A stretch of DNA of 16,104 bases from PALSA-1296 sp038322815 (GTDB taxonomy: Bacteria > Bacteroidota > Ignavibacteria > Palsa-1295), in assembly GCA_038322815.1 (NCBI GenBank), contig JBBQGG010000067.1, positions 1 through 16,104 on the forward strand, read 5' to 3'. The position numbers and the translations under genes were made by a program. This document shows positions 1 to 5,808 of the stretch, piece by piece (within the stretch, counting starts at the first letter, position 1; the number at the start of each line of letters is the position of its first letter). The notes under the pieces were generated by a model. The model was not told the origin of the DNA, did no database searches, and worked only from the letters and a program-made list of their open reading frames with translations.

Positions 1-1
1 T

Positions 2-145
2 ATCATCGAATACATCGAACTCTATTACAATAACGAACGATTACACTCAGCGCTCGGATATAAAACCCCGAACGAATGGGAAGAAATGCAAAGGAAAAAA
101 ATACAATCAACCATAAACAAAATCACACTGGACAGTGTCTACTAA
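2..145 (+). CDS. IS3-family transposase OrfB, C-terminal fragment (5' end outside the window)
   Basis: An open frame entering from the left edge codes for 47 residues before TAA. It carries the signature end of the IS3-type rve/DDE integrase core: YYNNERLHSALGYKTPNEW. In IS3-family OrfB proteins this block (YN..R.HS.LGY..P..W) lies just before the C-terminus, so only the last part of the catalytic domain is inside the window; the DD residues and the OrfA frame must be to the left. The stop lies about 15 bases before the inferred right end of the element, which is the usual IS3 spacing. Identification as IS3 family is firm. The subgroup and whether the copy is intact cannot be judged from this window. 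Confidence 0.88.
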   Translation: MIEYIELYYNNERLHSALGYKTPNEWEEMQRKKIQSTINKITLDSVY

Positions 146-160
146 ATCGGGGCAAGTCCA
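130..160 (+). repeat. Probable right terminal inverted repeat of the IS3-family element
   Basis: Read on the minus strand, the segment begins TGGACTTGCCCCGATTTAG, which has the TG start and C-run typical of IS3-family ends. It overlaps the last codons and stop of the transposase, so the element would end near 160. The matching left end is outside the window, so the exact boundary is inferred. Confidence 0.6.
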
Positions 161-201
161 ATTCACACATTATTGGGCATTGATCCATGAAGCAGCCCGT
201 A

Positions 202-279
202 TGTCATTCTGAGCAAAGCGAAGAATCTGAACTCTCGTTTGTCGGAAAGATCGGATTCTTCGCTATCGTTCAGAATGAA
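202..279. repeat. Dispersed imperfect palindrome, GTCATTCTGAG family, copy 1
   Basis: The left arm runs GTCATTCTGAGC, AAGCGAAGAATC, TGAACTCTCG; the right arm carries GGATTCTTCGC and TTCAGAATGA. The arms can form a long stem broken by mismatches. A closely related copy lies at 2990-3069. Palindromes of this wording are a known class of dispersed non-coding repeats in FCB-group genomes (from memory). It fills most of the 161-375 gap between the IS end and the sigma-like gene, where no coding frame is supported. Confidence 0.8.
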
Positions 280-375
280 ACCATTGATTGAGTTAGTCAA
301 TCATTACACATTATTGAAATGTGAGGGAAGGATGGAGTTAGTACATTAAATTTTGCTGAGCGCTAAAACGCCGGA

Positions 376-771
376 TCAAACATGTACCGGTTCACGTCGT
401 ATCAATACCTCAGGAATGGGTATTTCAATATTTTTAGGGCGGTAGTGCTCTGAGCGGGTAAGAATTGCCACGCATTTCTGAGTAAGTTGTAGAAGCCATC
501 TTTTGGGCGGACCAAGTTCAGGTTTATACATCGAAGCTTTGTTCCGGACTTGCACGAATACTTCCATTAAAGTATTCTCGGCATCGTCAGTATCTTGTAA
601 TATCCTCAATAAAGCCCCGTATATGAGCTTCGAATGGCGGTCGTAAAATTCCGATAAGGCAGTGGAATCGCCGGAGGAGGCAGCAACGAGTAGTTCTTCG
701 TCAGTTCGCATCATAAATGACATACATTTTTCATAATTAAAGCCAACTGAGATTTTCAGTTGACTAATCAT
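376..771 (-). CDS. ECF-type RNA polymerase sigma factor, region 2 only (131 aa)
   Basis: Residues 24-107 match sigma-70 region 2 of ECF factors: DEELLVAASSGDSTALSEFYDRH (the 2.1 helix), LLRILQDTDDAENTLMEVFVQV (the conserved DAE and EVF of 2.2-2.3, core binding and -10 melting) and GPPKRWLLQLTQ at the end of 2.4. The protein stops at 131 aa, whereas ECF sigmas are usually 160-200 aa. The HTH region 4 that reads the -35 box is absent, and none is visible in the 215 bases downstream. The start is uncertain: ATG codons at residues 17, 20 and 21 are also possible, and 21 would begin right at the domain. It lies on the same strand behind the cupin gene with a gap of about 76 bases, so co-transcription is plausible. 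It may be a degenerate gene, or a region-2 protein that binds core polymerase without promoter recognition. Confidence 0.78.
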   Translation of the reverse strand: MISQLKISVGFNYEKCMSFMMRTDEELLVAASSGDSTALSEFYDRHSKLIYGALLRILQDTDDAENTLMEVFVQVRNKASMYKPELGPPKRWLLQLTQKCVAILTRSEHYRPKNIEIPIPEVLIRREPVHV

Positions 772-847
772 GCAAATTTATGGAATACGAGAGGCGAATC
801 AGTTATATAATTTTAAAAAAAGGTTGTAATATTCCCACATCCGGTTC

Positions 848-1192
848 CTAAACGGACTCGTAACCACTTTTAATGATGGTTAAGATCACTTTAAATCGTT
901 CGTTCGCTAAGAAAATATTTGGCAAATGCGCCGGAAGAACTATAGCCTGTCCTGTTCGGAGCATATTCGAAACTCCGTTAATAACAATCTCCGCTTTACC
1001 GTCAATAATTTGAGCAAACGTATCGAAGGGAGATGTTTTTTCTGTTAATCCTTCTCCGGAATCGAAAGACATTACACTGACATTTCCTGTTGATTTCTTT
1101 AGGATCGTTTTGCTGAGGACGGCATTCGGCACATATTCGATGATCTCGACAATAATTACAGCTTTTGATTTTTCTAACTCAATACTTTCCAT
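848..1192 (-). CDS. Small cupin-domain protein with metal-ligand histidines replaced (114 aa)
   Basis: A single conserved beta-barrel cupin fits the whole chain: TILKKSTGNVSVMSFDSGEGL, then TSPFDTFAQIIDGKAEIVINGVSN (motif 1 with the typical G.AEI.I.G), and GQAIVLPAHLPNIFLANERFKVILTII (motif 2 with GQ...LPA..P). Relatives normally read EH(T)APFD and PA..PHA. Here the two histidines are K52 and N92, with only H89 nearby, so a classical metal site is unlikely. The function is unknown; such stand-alone cupins are often small sensors or binding proteins. The start is the ATG at 1190-1192, with AT-rich sequence rather than a Shine-Dalgarno upstream, plus a set of repeated TTACAT sites. It lies upstream of the sigma-like gene on the same strand and is divergent from 1377. 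Confidence 0.75.
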   Translation of the reverse strand: MESIELEKSKAVIIVEIIEYVPNAVLSKTILKKSTGNVSVMSFDSGEGLTEKTSPFDTFAQIIDGKAEIVINGVSNMLRTGQAIVLPAHLPNIFLANERFKVILTIIKSGYESV

Positions 1193-1205
1193 TTGTTTTT
1201 ATTTT

Positions 1206-1308
1206 TGTTACATAATTATGAAGAGAAATTACATAATTCATGCATAAAAAGTTTCTATGTGTGAATGATGTAACATTTAGACAGCAAGATGTAACTTTTT
1301 TTACGTAA
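1206..1308. promoter_or_regulatory. Array of TTACAT/ATGTAA half-sites between divergent genes
   Basis: TTACATAATT occurs at 1209-1218 and again at 1229-1238. ATGTAAC occurs at 1268-1274 and again at 1289-1295, and TTACGTAA at 1301-1308 is a palindrome. The paired copies are 20 and 21 bases apart (two helical turns) and the two pairs point toward each other. This sits just upstream of the cupin start and before the divergent small ORF, so it is a plausible operator region. The binding protein is unknown. Confidence 0.4.
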
Positions 1309-1376
1309 GATTCCCGTAAGTTTGTAATTGTATTCTGAGCCGTAATAAAATTCTGGTTTTCTATTAGATCAAATAC

Positions 1377-1631
1377 ATGATATTCATTGCTGACCATCAC
1401 TACAAGATCACGTATAAAGCCGCTGCATCTGTGACCTTTAAGGCTATCGATAATAACGCTGCTTTCCACCTGAAACGTGTTTCGATAGGAGATGAGCAGA
1501 GCTTTCTTTATAAACTCGTAACAGAAGATCTGGATACGCTGGAAGAAATATATATGCCTATAGCTGGTTCGAGTTTTGATTACGGGCAAAAAATGGATCA
1601 ACTGTCAACAAGAATTATTTCCTGCTTATGA
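1377..1631 (+). CDS. Hypothetical protein, 84 aa, overlapping the response-regulator start
   Basis: I do not recognise this protein. It has no signal peptide, membrane segment or known motif; the second half (DEQSFLYKLVTEDLDTLEEIY) looks like an acidic helix of a soluble protein. Support for its being real is positional. Its TGA overlaps the ATG of the response regulator at 1628 (ATGA junction), the classic arrangement for translational coupling, and it follows the probable operator region. An antisense frame over the same stretch is longer but has poor composition. It could also be a chance frame forming the leader of the regulator gene, so confidence is limited. Confidence 0.4.
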   Translation: MIFIADHHYKITYKAAASVTFKAIDNNAAFHLKRVSIGDEQSFLYKLVTEDLDTLEEIYMPIAGSSFDYGQKMDQLSTRIISCL

Positions 1632-2086
1632 AAAGAAACATAGATCAGAAAAGCCTGCATATTCTTCTTGCAGATGATGACGAAGACGATAGCGAGATGC
1701 TCAGGGAAGCAATTGAAAGTGTCAGAGTGGGGGTTTCCTTGCATCACTTCGAGAATGGAGAGAAATTAATGGCTCACCTTTCCTCGTGCAATGGAAATGT
1801 ACCTGATATGATCTTTCTGGATCTGAATATGCCCAGAAAAAACGGACTGGAATGTCTGACGGAAATCCGAACTCATAAAAAATTCAACGATACGGTCATT
1901 GCAATGTATTCAACCTCTACGTCTGAGAAAGATATCGACAACACTTTTCATGCAGGAGCGAATATCTATATTAAAAAGCCGAAAGATTATGTCGTATTGC
2001 AAAAGGTTGTTTCAGAGGTTATTTCCATTAATTGGCAATATCATACTTCCAAATTAAAAAGAGAAAATTTTGTAATGATGAGATAA
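1628..2086 (+). CDS. Stand-alone CheY-like response regulator, Rcp1 type (152 aa)
   Basis: One receiver domain fills the protein and there is no output domain. The acidic pocket is D16-D18 in ILLADDDEDD. The phospho-acceptor is D65 in FLDLNMPRKNG, with the switch Ser/Thr at S95/T96 in MYSTS and the conserved lysine at K117 in IKKP. The LNMPRKNG wording and the short basic tail ending RENFVMM are typical of Rcp1-like regulators that pair with phytochrome-type kinases of the SSHDLQEPLRKI class. No kinase lies next to it; the nearest candidate is the coiled-coil kinase at 3098-5251, which has its own regulator. The gene starts inside the stop of the 84-aa ORF and converges with the AraC gene, the two stops being about 20 bases apart with no clear terminator hairpin between them. 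Confidence 0.93.
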   Translation: MKRNIDQKSLHILLADDDEDDSEMLREAIESVRVGVSLHHFENGEKLMAHLSSCNGNVPDMIFLDLNMPRKNGLECLTEIRTHKKFNDTVIAMYSTSTSEKDIDNTFHAGANIYIKKPKDYVVLQKVVSEVISINWQYHTSKLKRENFVMMR

Positions 2087-2106
2087 ACAATCGTAGTATA
2101 ATAGCT

Positions 2107-2667
2107 TTATAGATCATCAAGACCGAGAAGTCGTTTATTTTTCAGGTGTCTGAAAAATGTAGGAGTCAGACCGGTGACTTTTTTAAACTGATTTGATAGA
2201 TGCGCAACACTTGAGTAGTGAAGCCGGTAAGAAATTTCCGTTAAACTAAGTTCATCATAGACAAGCAGTTCTTTAACCCGCTCGATCTTATGTTTAATGA
2301 TAAAATGTTCTATGGTTATGCCCTCTACCTCTGAAAATAGGTTGGCAAGATACGTATAGTCGTGATTTAGCTTTTCGCTTAGAAAATCGGAAAAATTTAC
2401 TTTCAATGATTCATCGGTGTAATGGATCATTTCGATGATAACATTCTTGATCCTTTCAATGAGGATAGCTTTTTTATCCTCCATAAGTTCAAGACCTGTT
2501 TTCTTTAAGGCAATTGCGAACTCCTCCCGCTGTTCAGGAGAAACATTTTCCGCGATATCAACTTCTCCAAGATCCAGCAGGGTATAGTGAAGCCCGAGTT
2601 TTTCTAACTCGTCTTTAACGATAACCTTGCATCGCAAGCTCACCATATATTTTATGTAGAGCTTCAT
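2107..2667 (-). CDS. Short AraC-family transcriptional regulator with an HMA-like N-terminus (186 aa)
   Basis: The C-terminal half is an AraC-type double helix-turn-helix. The first HTH lies around residues 103-137 (DYTYLANLFSEVEGITIEHF, then HKIERVKELL). The second lies around 140-172 (LSLTEISYRLHYSSVAHLSN, then FKKVTGLTPTFFR) with the family-typical S..HLSNQFKK.TG.TP. Instead of the usual sugar-binding cupin, the first 40 residues (MKLYIKYMVSLRCKVIVKDE and following) resemble a ferredoxin-like heavy-metal-associated fold of about 65 aa, in which the usual MxCxxC would be MVSLRC. This class of short regulator is common in Bacteroidota, with unknown signals. The promoter would lie in the AT-rich stretch at 2668-2740; no operator was recognised. 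Confidence 0.9.
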   Translation of the reverse strand: MKLYIKYMVSLRCKVIVKDELEKLGLHYTLLDLGEVDIAENVSPEQREEFAIALKKTGLELMEDKKAILIERIKNVIIEMIHYTDESLKVNFSDFLSEKLNHDYTYLANLFSEVEGITIEHFIIKHKIERVKELLVYDELSLTEISYRLHYSSVAHLSNQFKKVTGLTPTFFRHLKNKRLLGLDDL

Positions 2668-2989
2668 TCAGTTTTTGGGGTTCTTATAGTCGTTGTAACT
2701 TAATAATAATAGCTATTGGTTGCACCATTCTTCGGAATATGCCCTGATTCCAAATATATTTTCTGCCTGAAAATGTTTGAATCTGGTAGTATATAAACCA
2801 GGAATGTTGTCAGAATATGCAAATATGGCTGAAATGGAGCATTTTTAATGCTTTTAATGCTTAGAGCGGGAGTTCAAGTTATGAAAACGAAGAAAACCGG
2901 GAAAGATTGCAGAGATTCTCTGCTAACTCTGTCTACCCATTTATTTTATACCGAAATTCCGGTACAAATCCATCAAACTCAACCACCGT

Positions 2990-3069
2990 GTCATTCTGAG
3001 CGACAGCGAAGAATCTGAACTCTCGGGTTTACCGGAAAGCTCGGATTCTTCGTTCCACTCAGAATGACA
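2990..3069. repeat. Dispersed imperfect palindrome, GTCATTCTGAG family, copy 2
   Basis: The outer arms are GTCATTCTGAG (2990-3000) and its exact complement CTCAGAATGAC (3058-3068). Inside, GCGAAGAATCTGAACTCTCG faces GGATTCTTCG. The order and wording match copy 1 at 202-279. It sits just behind the kinase stop (3098), so it may serve as the 3' end structure of that operon. The 2668-3097 gap otherwise holds only a weak hairpin (CTGGT 2783-2787 / ACCAG 2797-2801) and a 12-base direct repeat; I see no gene in it. Confidence 0.85.
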
Positions 3070-3097
3070 AGTTGAGGATTATACCGAAATTATATAA

Positions 3098-5251
3098 TCA
3101 CGCCGGAATGTAAATATCAAACTTGGCGCCTTTTCCAAGTTCACCGGTAGCGGTTATGATACCGTTGTGGTTTTCTACGATCTTTTTTACTATTGCTAAG
3201 CCGATTCCGGTACCAGCATATTGCTCTTTATCGTGAAGTTTTTGAAATACTTCAAAAATGCGGTCATTAAATTCAGGCTCGAAGCCGATCCCGTTATCTT
3301 CGATAGTGATATGGCAATATTCCTTTTCGGATGAAAGCTTATTGTTACCTATAGCACTACCTTTAACGTCTTTACTAGTAATCGTGATGCGCGGAGGAAT
3401 ATGAGGGTCTGAAAATTTAAGTGCATTGGCAATGAGATTATACAAAAGCTGACGGAATTGAAACCGGATGACGTTTGCCGGGCAAAGCTCTAATGCTTCA
3501 ATGACGGCATGTTTTTCTTCAATGGTGTCTTTAAGTTCGGCTTTTACTTCGTCTATTATAGGACTCAGATCAGTATTGACAAATATTCTTTCAGCGGTGT
3601 TGACACGTGAGAAAGCGAGCAAATCCTCGATAAGGGTTTGCATTCGTTTTGCGGATTCCTGTATTCTATGAAAATATTCCTTACCTCTATCAGTAAGATT
3701 CTGGCTTTCTTTTGCAGAGATGCGATCAGCGAACGTTTGTATTTTGCGAAGAGGCTCCTGCAGATCGTGGCTGGATACATAGGTAAACGCCATGAGTTCT
3801 TTGTTTGCAATGATGAGTTCTGCCGCTCGCTTTTCTTTTTCATCATTTTGAAAAGCCAGTTCTTCATTGGCAATGATTAGCTCCGCAGCTCGCTTTTCCT
3901 TCTCTGCCGCACGTTTTTCTTTCTCGGTGTTCTGATAAGCGAGTTCCTTGTTTGCGATGCTTAACTCTGCCGCCCTTTTTTCTTTCTCATCGTTTTGATA
4001 GGCAAGCTCGATGTTCGCAATATTTAACTCTGCTGCACGTTTTTCTTTTTCATGATTTTGAAAGGCAAGCTCTTCGTTGGCAATGATCAATTCCGCTGCT
4101 CGTCGTTCTTTGACTTCGTTTTGATAAGCAAGTTCCTTGTTCGCAATGACCAGTTCTTCTGCCCGTTTTTCTTTTTGAGCGTTTTGAAAAGCAAGTTCTT
4201 TGTTTGCGATGATCAACTCTGCAGCGCGTTTTTCCTTCTCTTTGTTTTGGAAGGCAAGTTCTTTGTTGGCGATGCTTAGCTCTGCGGCACGTTTTTCTTT
4301 TTCTTCATTTTGGAATGCAAGTTCTTTATTAGCAATGCCAAGCTCTGCAGCGCGTTTTTCCTTCTCATCGCTTTGATAGGCAAGTTCTATATTAGCAATG
4401 TTTAGCTCTGCCGCTCGCTTTTCCTTTTCATCATTTTGAAAAGCAAGCTCTTCGTTAGCGATCACTAACTCTGCTGCCCTTTTTTCTTTCACCTGATTTT
4501 GATAGGCGAGTTCTTCATTGGCAACGACAAGTTCTTCAGCCCTCTTTTCTTTTTGATCATTTTGAAAAGCAAGTTCTTTATTGGCAATACTTAGCTCCGC
4601 TGCGCGTTTTTCTTTTTCTTTGTTTTGATAGGCAAGCTCTTTATTGGCAATACTTAATTCCGCTGCGCGTTTTTCCTTTTCTTCATTTTGAAAGGCAAGT
4701 TCTCTGTTAGCTATGATAAGCTCCGCTGCGCGTTTTTCTTTCTCATCATTTTGAAAGACAAGTTCTCGGTTTGCAATGAGAAGCTCCGCAGCCCGTTTTT
4801 CTTTTTCATCGTCTTGAAAGACCAATTCTTTGTTAGCGATGACTAACTCTGCTGCCCGTTTCTCTTTCTCTTCGTCCTGAAAAACAAGCTCTCTATTTGC
4901 AATGACTAATTCTGCAGCCCTCTTTTCTTTTTCTTCATCCTGGAAGAGAAGTTCTTTGTTCGCGATAATCAGCTCTGCCGCTCGTTTTTCCTTTTCTTCG
5001 TCTTGAAAAATAAGCTCTTTGTTGGCTATGACCAGTTCGGCTGCACGTTTTCCTTTCTCTTCATCTTGAAAGACAAGTTCTCTGTTGGCAATGAGCAACT
5101 CTGCAGCACGCTTTTCTTTCTCTTCGTTTTGAAAGACAAGTTCTTTGTTGGCAATGAGCAATTCTGCTGCACGCTTTTCTTTCTCTTCGTTTTGAAAAGC
5201 AAGTTCCCTATTAGCAATGTCCAACTCATCCGCTTTTTTTCTTTTAGCCAT
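3098..5251 (-). CDS. Cytoplasmic sensor histidine kinase with a giant 21-residue-repeat coiled coil (717 aa)
   Basis: Residues 3-486 are 21-residue units of the form E-K-E-K-R-A-A-E-L, two aliphatics, A-N-K-E-L-A-F-Q-N and one more. There are 21 full units, a degenerate first one and a partial last one, with one extra heptad (EKEKRAA) near 443-449. Twenty-one is three heptads, so a continuous parallel coiled coil is expected. The kinase follows: the DHp box SSHDLQEPLRKI with phospho-acceptor H495, the N-box YNLIANALKF (N605, N609), the G1 box DNGIGF (D652) and the G2 box GTGIGLAIVKKI (G680-G684). No membrane segment, PAS or GAF domain is visible. I chose the ATG at 5249-5251 because the protein starts directly with repeat-like sequence; a GTG at 5297-5299 would add 16 residues. 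It lies about 90 bases behind its CheY-like regulator in one minus-strand operon. Confidence 0.93.
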   Translation of the reverse strand: MAKRKKADELDIANRELAFQNEEKEKRAAELLIANKELVFQNEEKEKRAAELLIANRELVFQDEEKGKRAAELVIANKELIFQDEEKEKRAAELIIANKELLFQDEEKEKRAAELVIANRELVFQDEEKEKRAAELVIANKELVFQDDEKEKRAAELLIANRELVFQNDEKEKRAAELIIANRELAFQNEEKEKRAAELSIANKELAYQNKEKEKRAAELSIANKELAFQNDQKEKRAEELVVANEELAYQNQVKEKRAAELVIANEELAFQNDEKEKRAAELNIANIELAYQSDEKEKRAAELGIANKELAFQNEEKEKRAAELSIANKELAFQNKEKEKRAAELIIANKELAFQNAQKEKRAEELVIANKELAYQNEVKERRAAELIIANEELAFQNHEKEKRAAELNIANIELAYQNDEKEKRAAELSIANKELAYQNTEKEKRAAEKEKRAAELIIANEELAFQNDEKEKRAAELIIANKELMAFTYVSSHDLQEPLRKIQTFADRISAKESQNLTDRGKEYFHRIQESAKRMQTLIEDLLAFSRVNTAERIFVNTDLSPIIDEVKAELKDTIEEKHAVIEALELCPANVIRFQFRQLLYNLIANALKFSDPHIPPRITITSKDVKGSAIGNNKLSSEKEYCHITIEDNGIGFEPEFNDRIFEVFQKLHDKEQYAGTGIGLAIVKKIVENHNGIITATGELGKGAKFDIYIPA
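3794..5245 (-). repeat. Tandem 63-bp coding repeats (21-aa coiled-coil units)
   Basis: About 23 tandem units of 63 bp encode the N-terminal coiled coil of the kinase. Protein identity between units is very high while codons differ, so the array is old and under protein-level selection rather than a recent slippage product. Five consecutive units at 4304-4618 have the same order of variant residues (Q, V, N.I and so on) as the five at 3926-4240, pointing to a segmental duplication with a six-unit period. Confidence 0.9.
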
Positions 5252-5305
5252 ATTGCTGATTCGACAATGTCGTTTTGTGTAAAAAAGGGGGATGAACACA
5301 TCTTA

Positions 5306-5325
5306 GAAGAACATACAAGTTCTTC
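5306..5325 (-). other. Small hairpin between regulator and kinase genes
   Basis: GAAGAAC and GTTCTTC form a perfect 7-bp stem around the loop ATACAA, between the regulator stop and the kinase start. No T-run follows, so it is more likely an mRNA processing or stability element than a terminator. The role is speculative. Confidence 0.3.
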
Positions 5326-5342
5326 AGGGTTATATTTTCGAC

Positions 5343-5807
5343 TTACGTTGCTATTGGATCCTGCCCTGTGATGACAAAATCTTCTCTGGACGGTTGAGAA
5401 TTATTTCCCTTCGCAATGAGAAGAAGTGCTTCATAGATCACTTTTTTAAGTTGTGAAAACTCCGCAGGCTTGCGGATATAATATTGGCCGCCCTTTTTAT
5501 AAAGCAGATTCACCACATCTTGTTCAAAAGATGTCGAAAAGATTATGACGGGCATTTGTTTTAATTTTTCGTCAAGCTTTATTTCAGATAAGCATTCGAA
5601 TCCATTCTTGCGTGGCATATTCAGGTCAAGAAAAAGGACTTGAGGCAGATCGCCGATCTTTTCTTTGAGCAACTGCATAAGTTGTTCGCCGTTATGTACG
5701 GTAGTAAGTTCTGTCGTTACCGGCAGTTCTTCCAATGCATCCCTAAAAAAGAGGCAATCGTCTTTGTCGTCGTCTGCAAGAAAAAGATTAAGATTCTCGG
5801 AAATCAT
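5343..5807 (-). CDS. CheY-like response regulator, Rcp1 type, middle gene of the signalling operon (154 aa)
   Basis: A single receiver domain: acidic residues D12-D14 (LADDDKDD), phospho-acceptor D61 in FLDLNMPRKNG, switch residues S91/T92 in FSTS, and lysine K113 in IRKP. There is no DNA-binding or enzymatic output domain, so signalling must go through protein contact or relay. It is a paralogue of the regulator at 1628-2086, including the tail REDFVI. The ATG (5805-5807) lies one base after the TAA of the upstream membrane coiled-coil gene, which implies translational coupling, and the kinase follows downstream. The likely cognate kinase is therefore the 717-aa protein, with H495 to D61 transfer; this pairing is inferred from gene order. 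Confidence 0.93.
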   Translation of the reverse strand: MISENLNLFLADDDKDDCLFFRDALEELPVTTELTTVHNGEQLMQLLKEKIGDLPQVLFLDLNMPRKNGFECLSEIKLDEKLKQMPVIIFSTSFEQDVVNLLYKKGGQYYIRKPAEFSQLKKVIYEALLLIAKGNNSQPSREDFVITGQDPIAT

Positions 5808-5808
5808 G

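Noticed and set aside
1179..1601. 140-codon minus-strand frame across the divergent promoter region
   Set aside because: It overlaps the cupin start and the small plus ORF, is rich in Phe/Tyr/Cys/Ile without any domain pattern, and covers the operator-like repeats; it is a shadow frame.
3794..5245. Regularly spaced repeats resembling a CRISPR or satellite array
   Set aside because: The 63-bp period is fully coding, without spacers, and the protein sequence is conserved with codon-level variation; it is a coiled-coil array within the kinase.
5252..5299. 16-codon N-terminal extension of the kinase from a GTG
   Set aside because: The extension (MFIPLFYTKRHCRISN) shows no domain or signal, whereas the ATG at 5249-5251 leads straight into repeat-like sequence; it cannot be fully excluded.
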